A DNA stretch of 64,000 nt from Telopea speciosissima. Its lineage: Eukaryota; Streptophyta; Magnoliopsida; Proteales; Proteaceae. Location of the stretch: NCBI RefSeq assembly GCF_018873765.1, contig NC_057919.1, positions 67,760,984 through 67,824,983 on the forward strand, read 5' to 3'. This document shows positions 34,869-44,866 of the stretch, in pieces (position 1 is the first letter of the stretch; the number at the start of each line of letters is the position of its first letter). Made by a program: the position numbers and the translations under genes. The notes under the pieces are model-generated. The model was not told the origin of the DNA and searched no databases. It worked only from the letters and a program-made list of their open reading frames with translations.

Positions 34869-35865
34869 CCTCCCCTCCCCCTCTTGCCAACCCCCAACCC
34901 CCAGTTTCCTTTTTTTCTTTGAAAAATGAATTTTACTGAAACTAGAGAAGGGCGATATGAATACCCCAATAATCCAGCAAACCACAAGACACATACATGG
35001 GTGCCTTCCTATATAATCAGACAGGATCATTCTAGATAGTATACTACTTATTGGATTGAGCAACCTAGGTGAATTGGTTGACAAAAAGGAAACTGGACAA
35101 TTTACTAATTAACTCAAAACACAAATGATGAACCCAATGGCTGTTGTAAAATAAGAGTGTGCGAATGTAATTGAGAAGGGATAGAGAGACAATGATGTTG
35201 ACACAATGGATTTAGAGTGGTATGGCAACTCGCCCTACAGCCACTACCAAGAAGAATCCCCTCTTGGACTTTTCACTAGAATGGTCACTCAATCACCATC
35301 GCAATATTTTTCCGGATTCAACAATAACCCAAGTGTTTTGGCTCACACTCAAACTTAGTGGTTTTCTAGGCTCACCTCTAACAACCTTACAACCTCAAAC
35401 TTGAGATGAAGATGAATAACTCAAAAGCCAAATAGCAAATTGAAACTCTTAACAATGAAAACCTCTAGTAGGTATGTATGCAAGATACAATCTCAATAGT
35501 GATTCTCAAAACTTGGACGCTAGGACACACAAAGGATATGCAAATTGAAGTGCAAGAGATAGTTGAAATGGCTCACACATGGTCCTTAAATAGGGTCAAG
35601 AAGGAGCTCAAAAATATGGCCAAAAGACCAGGTCTAATAGGAAATTTTTTGCCTGTTGGTCGATTTACCGGTACATAGGCTGGCAGGGAGCAGAGCCCTC
35701 GGGATTTCATCGGCTGGTATGAACTGCCGACCTTTGGGCTGCATCGGCTGGTAGGTACCAGCAACCCAAATTTGGGTTGTGCAAGGTTTATTCAAGTCTG
35801 TTTTTGATGAAACTGGTTTTAAATATTTTTCAAGTATTTTGTTACTCAACCCCAATTTAAAACAT
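33481..35865. other. Intronic/intergenic DNA, simple repeats
   Basis: Contains a poly-G run (34624-34645) and a CT microsatellite (34838-34864). The frames near 34529-34939 are driven by these and are rejected. No exon recognised. Confidence 0.5.
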
Positions 35866-35882
35866 TTCCTTGCCCGAGGCCA

Positions 35883-37391
35883 ACAACAACAACAGCAGCC
35901 TTATCCCAACTAAATGGGGTCTGCTACTTGGATCCTAGCCCTCCAATCAGCTCTATTTGAGATCATACTTGAAACAAGATCTAAGCTATGCATGTCTTTC
36001 CTCACCACTTCTCCTAGGGTCATTGATGCAGATTCATCACCAAAAGGGGCTTATTTCTTTAGAAATAAGTCTAAGGTTGGGTTATATGTATGTTGGGCCT
36101 TTGATCCTATGGGTTTTCTTTGTAATAGACCACTTTTATGGGCCTAAAATATGGGTAATTAGGTTGCATACGGGATTAGCTGTTTTAATTCCTTATTTTT
36201 GATTTTTATATAATTAGTGGTCATGTGATCACTTAAGTGATCATGTGACTTGTTTAAGTAGTCATGTGATGTAAGTTGAGTTGGATTAGGATTCTATAAG
36301 TCCAGTCAGGTTTTGAGCCTATTTCTTTTAGTATTTTAGTTTCCTAGTCAGTTTAAGTTACCTAATAGGTTAAGGATTGGGTTAGGGCTTTCCTTTTTGG
36401 AGTAGAAGTCTATTTTTGAGTCTTTTATATAAGGTTGTAAGGGGGCAAAGCCTTGAATGAATTTGATTAATGAAAAGCTTTTGTTTGCTGCCATTGCTGC
36501 TGCCCTGCTCTGTTGAGTGTTGCTCCTTGTGAGTGTGCATCTTTGTGGTTCTATCAAGGTGGAAAGGGACTGGTGGAATCCGGTTGACTCCTTACGCCGT
36601 GACAGCTGGGAGGATCTTCTTCAATTCGAAGGTGGTTCTATCTTTTACATCTGTTCAAGCTACTGCCAGTGGAATCTCCAGTAAGTTTGACACCCAATTT
36701 TTTCTTCTAACCCTCTAATCCTTTCCCCCAATCGATCCCCTTTATTTTTGGTTTGAATCCCATAAACCCTAACTCCATTAAACCCTAGATCTTGCTGCCC
36801 AACCATATTTAACCATTAGAATTACTTCAAATTCAAACCATAGCCTCTCCTTAACACCCCCTACACTCGACCCAAGCTGCTGCCCCTATTTGTCTTTCAA
36901 AACCCTAAATTTGACCTAATTTCTAAAACCTGAAACCCTAACCCTAATTTCTGGAATTTTGAATTCTCATCTAAACCTAACCAAATCTAGCTTTCTAAAC
37001 TCCCCAAAACCTGCCTAGTTTAATCTTATAAACTATATTCCCATTATCCTACCCTAACCCTAGGAATTGACCTAAATCCTAGTGCTATCCATTCGAACCA
37101 GTAGCCCCTTTTGTTATTTGAGCCTGTTGTTTGGCTCCTAGTAGGTCTCCTACCTATCTAGGACTACATTAGTCATTTTAGGCCTGCCCCTATCTCTGAA
37201 TCAAGTCACTCCTCTCCAAACTGGAGCATTCGAAGGCCTCCGTTGAACATGGCCATGCCACCACCTTAGACAACTTTCTCGTAGCTTATCTTAAATTGGG
37301 GCTATACTCCCAAATCAGCTCTAATATGACCATTCCTAATTTTATCCTTCCTAGTTTTGCCACACATCCATCTCAACATTCTCATCTTTGC
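35883..37391 (-). mobile_element. RTE-type LINE fragment, split by a solo LTR
   Basis: Minus-strand sense. The 3' end shows as a CAA repeat at the left edge (35880-35896), followed by a sequence very common in plant RTE LINEs (phrase AACTAAATGGGGTCTGC). The sequence runs to 36023 and resumes at 37177 (GGCCTGCCCC..). The whole is flanked by 17-bp copies TTCCTTGCC(C/T)GAGGCCA (35866-35882 and 37392-37408). About 356 bp of LINE remain. Only the reverse-transcriptase tail region is present, with no usable frame. Confidence 0.85.
36024..37171. mobile_element. Solo LTR inserted in the RTE LINE
   Basis: 1148 bp starting TGATGCAG and ending CTACATTA, flanked by GTCAT on both sides (36019-36023 and 37172-37176). 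TGATG..CATTA is consistent with an original TGATG..CATCA after one C-to-T change. A TATATAAG box lies near 36426, as expected for an LTR promoter. It has no internal domain or second LTR, so it is probably the product of LTR-LTR recombination. The superfamily (gypsy or copia) is unknown. Confidence 0.8.
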
Positions 37392-37408
37392 TTCCTTGCC
37401 TGAGGCCA

Positions 37409-38234
37409 TTTTCCCAAAAAAACTAAGTCAAGGTATACTAAGTCGATTCAGTTTAGGTCTTTTTGGATTAGGTGAGTCACTAATGCCCTAGACTGAGAAT
37501 CACCTTACATATGCTTAGGATTACAAAAGAGATTACATTTACGAAGTATAAAATCTTAAGACATAAGGAGTTGTCGCCTATTGATGAATTCTTGATGAGT
37601 GATCACTTGAAGCTTGATCCAATAAAGCACTGAAGATCTCTAACTTGGTCTTACTGATGGAAGCTTGATCGAGTCCAATTGTGCTTCACCATCATCATGC
37701 CATAGATGGACTTACTGTTGTGTAGAACACTACAAGCCATATATGGGTGGACTTACACAAGGGCTCCTCATTAAGGGAAGAAAAGAAATAATAAAGTAGG
37801 AGCATGCCAATGCATAGTGCATACGATAAAAATTTGAAAGGAAGACGGTATATTGAGTATCTTATATAAATCTTGTTATTGTATGATACTGTTATTGCCA
37901 GGTACTCCAAGTTCCATACAGTGAATGTATCTCCACAATCGCATTCTTCTGGAGCCGAATGGATTTGAGTAACCAAATCCATGTGACTGTTTATACGAAG
38001 GGATACACAGAATCCCCTACAATCGACACTTTTGTCGACTTTATGCTGTCTTGGGTATTGGAATTCTTAGGCACCAGTTCTACTGTACATCAGTATGTAG
38101 CCTTGTAGTAACAAAACCGTTGTTTCTAGGGAACTTCTGGCCTTCTAGGTCCATCATGAGGATGGAAACAGCAGATTCCTTTCTGTATCTAAAATTTTTC
38201 AATTTCTTATTTCCTACTCAAATTAGAATATTTT
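37409..38234. other. Intronic DNA, nothing recognised
   Basis: No coding signal or repeat structure that I could define. Confidence 0.5.
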
Positions 38235-38243
38235 GCTGGAAGC

Positions 38244-39598
38244 AAGGTTCGAAAACTTGGGTCTCGAAGCCATCTCGGCCCAGCAAAAAACCGAGTTGGG
38301 CCGAGATCTCGCCGAGATTTCGGCGAGTTTGTGCATTTTTTTTTTCCGACTCAGAAGCCCATCTCGGTGGGTTTTAGACCTCTTTTGGGCCTGAAAATCT
38401 GTATACAGCCTATTTTAGGCCATTTAAACACAATGGCATTATTAGATTTTGCAAAAACAAAGTCCAAATAGGAGTTTCAGTTAGTGAGAAAGCAAGACAA
38501 ACACTTATTTATTCTAGAAACCAGGACAGACACAAGACAAACAGTCTTGTTTATGCCTAATATCATTTAATTCATTTACTTAAGATATTATTCATAAATA
38601 AGCAAATACCCCCATATTTGAATCCAATAAAAATAGTTAAAAAATAAAATTCCAAAAGGAAGAAAGTCAACCCCCCAGTTCAAGAACAAAAACTGGATTT
38701 TCGGCGGTAGGTGCAATTTTCAACTTTCTAATGTTGCGGTTTTTCTCAAATCTAAAAATTTCATAAATCTTAATATGGTAAAACATTGCTAAAAACCAAA
38801 AATGCGGTAAAATATTCATTTGTTTTGATGTCCAAAAATATATTTTCATTCAGAGCGATTTTGACAGCATTCACGCACAAATTTGACCGGTAAATAACTC
38901 CTTCAATATAAATCAGATTTAAGCAATCTTAGACTTGTTGAAAAGCTTTCAAAGCATAGCTTTCCAACAAGTCCAAGATTGCTTAAATTTGATTTATATT
39001 GAAAGAGTTATGTACCAGTCAAACTTAATTCGGTGTGCGCGAATGCTCTCAAAATCGCTCTGAATGAAAATAATTTTTTGGACATCAAAACAAATGAATA
39101 TTTTACCACACTTTTGGTTTTTAGCAATGTTTTACCATAATAAGATTTATGGAATTTTTAGATTTGAGAAAAACCCCAGCATTAGAAAGTTGAAAATTAC
39201 ACCTATCGCCGAAAATCCAGTTTTTGTTCTTGAACTGGGGGGTTGACTTTTTTTCCTTTTGAAAATTGATTTTTTAATCATTTTTATTGGATTCAAATGG
39301 GGGGGTATTTGCTTATTTATGAATAATATCTCAAGTAAATGAAATACAAATACAAAAGCATTTACTTAAATGATATTAAGGGTTCCTGGCGTAGATAGGT
39401 GTCTGTTTACCAAGAATTTCCAGCAACATCTCGAGATCTGGCACTCATATAAAGGACCTAGATGGGCATTTTCCTATGTCAAACCGAGATCTCGCCGAGA
39501 TTCGAGATCTCGGAGAGATATTGACATTTTAAGTTTTGTAGGCTATCTCGACTCGGGAAATTGGAAAACCGAGAATCTCGGCGAGATTTCGGACTATA
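38244..39598. mobile_element. 1.36 kb palindromic (foldback) Mutator-like element
   Basis: The flanks GCTGGAAGC at 38235-38243 and 39599-39607 are an exact 9-bp duplication. The middle is a giant palindrome with arms of about 390 bp (38557-38950 and 38952-39345), centred near 38951. Both arms encode the same short frame on opposite strands (FWTSKQMNILPHFWFLAMFY). The outer shoulders are rich in CCGAGATCTCGCCGAGA. No transposase. It lies in the intron of the J-domain relic. Confidence 0.85.
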
Positions 39599-39925
39599 GC
39601 TGGAAGCGTAAATTGGCGCCTTAGGATTGTCGTATGATCAGTTTAAAAAAGTGCTATCATTCTTACACACTGTCACCCTGATAATCTGTTTACTTCCTGT
39701 TAGTTGCAGTACACTAATTATGACCTGTTGGCAGAGGAATCAGTTGTTACCTCATTTGTCTAGATATTTAATCTTGGTTCTGTCTTCCAAATTTTCTCTA
39801 GGTACCATTCTGACAAAAATGTTGGCAATGATGAAGAATCAGAAATATTTGCGGACGTAGTTTATTCCTTTAGCATTCTATCTGATCCTGAGAGAAGGCA
39901 ACATCGCGATACTGTTGTATCTGAG

Positions 39926-40654
39926 GTAAACTCATTGTCTTTCTTTCATGTGAGTGTTATTTGAAGGTTGAGAAGTTTGTCACTGAAGAAGAAGTTTAAG
40001 GGGATATTTTGGCATTTTACTAGTGCTTGGATTGGAATATCTTTAGCTTGGGAAAATCTATCACATGTTTATGCTTAGCTTTTCCATCAATTTACAGATT
40101 AATTTTGTGGCCAGAATGTCTTTGCAGCAAATTTAACTTACAATAGTGATAACATCTTCTGCACTGGTTATGTGTTTAGTGCTGTGGTTCATGATAGCCT
40201 TATATTCTACTGTAAATTAGACTCTCCCCTCATAAGGCTCGTAAGAGAAGACAAGATTCAGATCTCTGACATTGTTGAAAATGTAAGCCTTACACAATTG
40301 TGATATATATCAGGGATAGGTTCCTGGAAAGAATTCAAATAAGGTGGATATTTTGCACTTATTTGAACAGTGATGAGGCTGGACTCCTGTAGCGGCCGCG
40401 ATTAGTTGGGATAGGTTTTGTTGGGTTGAGTTTTGAGTTGTATAATATTTTGTCAATTTTGGGAAGAGATAATGTAAAATGATTCTATTGTAGTTTCTGA
40501 TCCTATGAACATAGAAAGAAGGTTAATATTTTACCCCTAGAACACATAAAAATATTTTTTGACCCACAGCTGTATCCACAGACCTGCTACCTGACTTTCA
40601 GTCTTAGAGATACTGTGGAGCTTTAATCTTTTTAATGTTCTGTCCTCCTAATAC
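39926..40654. other. DNA after the last J-domain exon, no exon found
   Basis: I looked for the next ARG1-family exon here and found none. A NotI-like GCGGCCGC at 40393 is isolated. Confidence 0.5.
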
Positions 40655-41045
40655 TAAGGCTACGTTTGGTAAATGTCTGAACAAAGAACGCCCGTTCTTG
40701 ACTAGAAACGTTCTTTGGCGTTCTTCGTCTAGAACGGCGTTCTGAGACCAAAGATGACTGTTTGGTAATGATCTCAAGAACGCCGTTCAGAATGAAAATG
40801 GTGTTTGGTAAAACCTGTTCTTCCCTATTTGATGTTAATTACAATAATGCCATTTCCTTGTCAATTATACCAAAAAAATACTTGTAAAATCCTTCTCTTA
40901 CCAACCTTAGCATCAAATTAAAATATCTCATTAACATAACCAAAGTAAGTATAAAAATATGTCAAATTTTAAAAATGCCATTAAAATTGGGTTCTCGTGT
41001 GGAGTAGTGGCATAATTGACTATGCTATGAACAGTTGAATTAAGG

Positions 41046-41125
41046 GGGCCTTGGTGGATTCGAACCACCATCCTCTTGGAACATACTCATGTTCCAAGTG
41101 CTCTACCAATTTGAGCTAAAGACCC
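41046..41125 (-). tRNA. tRNA-like gene with over-long anticodon arm
   Basis: On the minus strand this folds as a tRNA: acceptor GGGTCTT / AAGGCCC (one T-G pair), D stem GCTC/GAGC, variable loop AGGAT, T arm GGTGG-TTCGAAT-CCACC. Box A-like TAGCTCAAATTGG and a perfect box B GGTTCGAATCC are present. The anticodon arm is 24 nt instead of 17: CTTGGAACAT and ATGTTCCAAG pair completely around GAGT. One reading is a CAT anticodon followed by a 7-nt intron-like insert, but U33 would be A. No T-run terminator lies close by. It could be a decayed or specialised tRNA; aminoacylation is unknown. Confidence 0.6.
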
Positions 41126-43278
41126 ATCAAAACTGAGTGCAACCCCTTTCTTCTTCTTCTTTCTTCCATCATTATTATACTCCAACTCCACCAGCCCAGT
41201 TTTCTTTCCTTTGTATTTTGTTTGTCTATCTACATACTGATATAAGGTAATCATAAATCATGTTTTTCTGCAACTCAATCTACTAACTATAACAACCTGA
41301 AATCAATTGACAGCAAAATAAGAAACCCTTCTCCCCCCCACCCCAAAAAAAAAAAATGTTTATCAATTCAGCTAAACCCAAGTATCAAAACTTGTGGATG
41401 AATGACACCAAGCTCCTCTGAGACTGCAGATTCCAATTTACATCATTCAACCTTGCACACAGAGTCACAGACACACACACACATACACACAAGGGCAGGG
41501 GAGAGAGAGGGAGTTAGCAGAAACCAAAAAGAAGAAAAAGACTTAACTAGCTAGGATGACCACCTTCCCTAACTTTTCCCCCATAAACAGAGAATGCCTT
41601 CGGCAAAGTTACAGTTTCTCTACAGAAATGAAAAAACAAAAAGCAAACTCTTGGGTTACCTATTCAAGAAGAGCAAATAAATCAAAGGCTTGTCACTGCC
41701 TCTGCCAAGTGCCAAAGGACTTCTTCAATAATGAAATAAGCCCGACAGGAAACACAATGAGCCTATTCTCATTACACATGAACTGATAAGACTTTGAGCT
41801 AAAAATATTCAGACCACAGCTAGAACCTAATAGCATTCCTTTATCCTGAAGAGATCAAGACTTCTCCCAACCTCCTAAGCTCTTGAACATGGATATGAAC
41901 TACAATGTTTATATATACATTGGCTATGGCTGCAAAGATCAGTCACCTAAGCATCATAATTTAGCATCATAATTTTACAAATTGTAAGCCCAAACTTGCT
42001 TTCCATTTGGAAAGACTTGCTCAAGCAGTTTATCTGTAAAATTTCTTTAGTTTATGTGTTCTTTCATCTGTGCACATGCTATCGAATCCACATTTCATTG
42101 TAAACAACCTTTTGTATGAATGTTGGAGTTGAAGTAGTGAAAGAGTGTGTACAATCAGTTGCAAAGAGGGGTAAAAATAAGGATCAAAAGCACATATTAA
42201 AGTATGGACTCCAGAGTGCAGCAGCTCTACTATTCACTGCCACTACCTTCACCCTAAATCATTTCTACAGGTTATTGTACCTCTTGTTTATTTTCCTTCC
42301 ATTCTCTCACTTGAATCCATATTGACATCAGAATTTCACCCAATTACTTATGTAATAGACCGTAGTTTCATAATTCACATTTCTCATATTCTTATTAGTG
42401 GATGAGCCTACTTCTCACAACTGGATTACTATTATTTGTCTTCCCGTATTTTCTCTGTCAATAGGTTGTTTCAATATGTTGTTCCCCAGGTTTCATACAA
42501 ATCAGCACTGAAGCACCTCTTGGGACCATTTTACAACCAATTTCTACTCTTGGAGGGCCCCAATATGAAATGATACTCAGTATTTTACCAGGTGAATTTA
42601 AGTTTCTTTCTTCTCTACTTGTCTTTTCATTACTTTGCAGGGCAAATGTAAAAAGATTAATTAAAAACAGTGACAGTTAACTAGGAGAACAAGTGAAAAA
42701 AGTATCCTTGATATGTTATACTATTTTTCAAATCTCTGTTGCTTGGGTCTAATCAAATGAGTTGGACGAGTAAGAATGCTAGTATTTTTTCTCTTATGAT
42801 TTGAGTGAGGTGAGTAATGGTAAGGCCACCTATTATTCCCAGATTCTTATCTCTGTCAAGTGAAGTCTGAAGTGTGAGGCTGTGAACTGTTATCTTCTTT
42901 TCTTCCCTGCTTTTCCTTACTTCATTCTCTAACCGTTTGATTCATGAGAGGTCTAAAATCAAAAGGAAAAAAAGAGAAACCAAGTGCAATGTGTTGATAA
43001 ATCGGAAGAGATGGAGAAAAAAATGCATAACACAGAACCGAAATGGAGAAGAAGTACCTATCACAAAAAAAAAAAATAAAAATGGAGAAGAAGTTCGGTA
43101 AGCAGATCTGTTGACAGAGATGAAAATCTCACAACAATCGGCCAGTAAACTTCTGATAAACATTACAGATTTCAGGAAAAAATGGGCCAGCAATCACAAA
43201 TTTCAAACATTACACCATAAATCATACATCAATGCATGAAAAACATTACAGGAAAAAATCAAAAAGAAAAACGAAGAA

Positions 43279-43605
43279 CAAAGACCAAATTACAGAGAGA
43301 GGGAGAGAGAGAGAGAGAGTCACCTTCGTTGTTGTCAACTTCAGTTGCAGAGAGGGTCGTGCTAGAGAGGACCACTGTAGCAGAAACCTTCAATTGTTAG
43401 GGTTGTTGCTCCAAATCCTGAGACAAAGGAGAAAAATCCATAGTCAGATCTTCATCCCAACAAACGACCGAGAGAGAGAGAAACAGAGAGAGTGAGAAAG
43501 AGAGAGAAAGAGAGAACGAGTCAGGGAGAGTGAGAGGTCGAGAGAGCAGAGAGAGGAAGCGAGAGAGAGAGAGAGGGATAGAGAGAGAGAGAGAGAGAGA
43601 GGAGA
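43279..43605. repeat. GA-rich low-complexity stretch
   Basis: Repeated GAGAGA runs interrupted by short unique words. On the minus strand it is CT-rich, like a transposon 5' leader. The frame at 43232-43495 is a by-product. Confidence 0.8.
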
Positions 43606-43913
43606 TCGACCTGCAAGTTCGCCCCCTCCTCCTAACTTCCTTCCCTAGATCTGCCTTTTGGGTTTTTTTTTTGTCTTCGAGGCTTGCTCACGGGTTTTGC
43701 TCGTGAATCGCGTGATGATCGTTCTTTGTTCTTTGCAGACCGTCTCCAAGACGGTCTGTAAAGAACGTTCTTTACATCAAATATTCCTCCGGTTCGTTCT
43801 TAAAGAACAAAAAACGAACCGTCAAGCCAAACACAAAATCACGTTTTTTTTGTTCTTAAAGAATGAAAAAACAGTTCTGAACACTGTTCAGACATTTACC
43901 AAACGTAGCCTAA

Positions 43914-44866
43914 GGGGTTTCATAACTTTTCTCTAATGCCGTCAAATACCTTTCTCCTTTTGTTGCTAACTGCTGAAATATTTTCTGTGATAAAAATCCT
44001 CCCCTTCTCCCCTCTCACCTCCACCCCCCCCCCCCCAACAAAAAAAGGCTGCAATTTGCATGCTTGCTTTGTTATATTTTATTAGCTTGTATGGATGCAT
44101 TCTTACATGGATGATAACTAATCAAACTGCATCAGTTACTTTCCTGCCTCAACTCTGTTTACGCATATGGTGAATTGACCTCTTTGTTGCTTCTAATTAG
44201 CAAATTAGTCGAACAATGTGGTTCTTGGTAGGTCACTCTATTTTGGAGTTCCAGAATCTAGATGCTACCTCTTTTGCTTGTAATTATTTCTAAGTATTAA
44301 TGGTTTCTTGGTCTTTTATAATGTTATGACAGTCAGCCTCTATGTCCTTCATGCAGTGAAAGATATTATAGTTGTTGCAATCTTAGCAAACTGCAAGTAT
44401 TACTTAATAGTTGAGTAGGAAAAAATTGCATGCCAGTCAATCAATAGAAAGGAAGCATACAACATCATTGGTTGTCACTGTGCTGTCTTGGTCTTTCTTC
44501 TTCTGTAGTAGACCCATAAAGTTTGTTGCTGTTTGCCTTAAGAAAATAAGAATGAAGGAAGATATAGATATCTAAATATGCTGCTTAAGGTATGTGCCTA
44601 CCTGATCAACATCAGGATTCAGGATAGGCAGTAATGAAAAGGTCTGCATAAAAAACGAGAAGCCCTACTGAGGCATTATGATATGATTGAATGGTAGCAT
44701 TTTTCCTAAAATGCAATTCCACTGTCTAACTTCCTCTATTTGCTAATCATTAAATGATTTTCCTACTTTCAGTTGATTCATTGTTATGGGGGAAATTCTG
44801 TTTTTTATATGAGATACATTATATACAGGTATTATATCTGCCGTCTGATCTCTCTTTGTGGAAAGA
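43914..44866. other. Upstream region of the FRS gene
   Basis: No coding exon. An acceptor-like ATATACAG at 44821-44828 just before the coding exon suggests a leader intron, with the promoter further upstream. No TATA box could be assigned. Confidence 0.4.

Larger units (their letters stand above)
32990..39925 (+). pseudogene. ARG1-like J-domain (DnaJ) gene relic, two exons
   Basis: Two exons splice in phase (32990-33102 and 39802-39925; donor GTTAGT, acceptor CTCTAG) to give a J-domain. Exon one has AYEVLGVSRFSTDLEFKTA and exon two has SFSILSDPERR. The spelling, including the ILSDPE phrase, is that of ARG1/ARL proteins, J-domain factors in plant gravity sensing. Reasons to call it a relic: the ATG at 32990 is one base out of frame with the domain, and the domain's own frame has a TGA just upstream. 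The HPD tripeptide that stimulates Hsp70 reads HSD (YHSDKN). After the donor at 39926 no further ARG1 exon is seen before a transposon and the next gene. The 6.7 kb intron holds several insertions. A non-ATG or alternatively spliced product is not excluded. Confidence 0.75.
40658..43910. mobile_element. Non-autonomous PIF/Harbinger-type element, 3.25 kb
   Basis: The termini start GGCTACGTTTGGTAAATGTC, inverted at both ends over 26 bp, and are flanked by TAA (40655-40657 and 43911-43913). A 3-bp TAA/TTA target is the Harbinger/Tourist signature. Secondary inverted AACGTTCTTT/AAAGAACG words follow the termini. Inside are a tRNA-like gene (41046-41125), AT-rich DNA and GA-rich runs. I see no transposase or DNA-binding ORF, so it would depend on a helper. 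A splice-like stretch near 42116-42590 could be a captured fragment but is not recognised. Confidence 0.85.

Noticed and set aside
34529..34939. 136-codon frame
   Set aside because: Runs through a poly-G run and a CT microsatellite; composition artefact.
36920..36960. ACCCTAACCCTAA resembling telomere repeat
   Set aside because: Only two units, inside the solo LTR; similar words are common in plant DNA.
40393..40400. NotI site as a possible cloning junction
   Set aside because: No vector sequence around it; a single GC-rich octamer can occur by chance.
43232..43495. 87-codon Lys/Arg-rich frame
   Set aside because: A GA-rich low-complexity run, not a gene.
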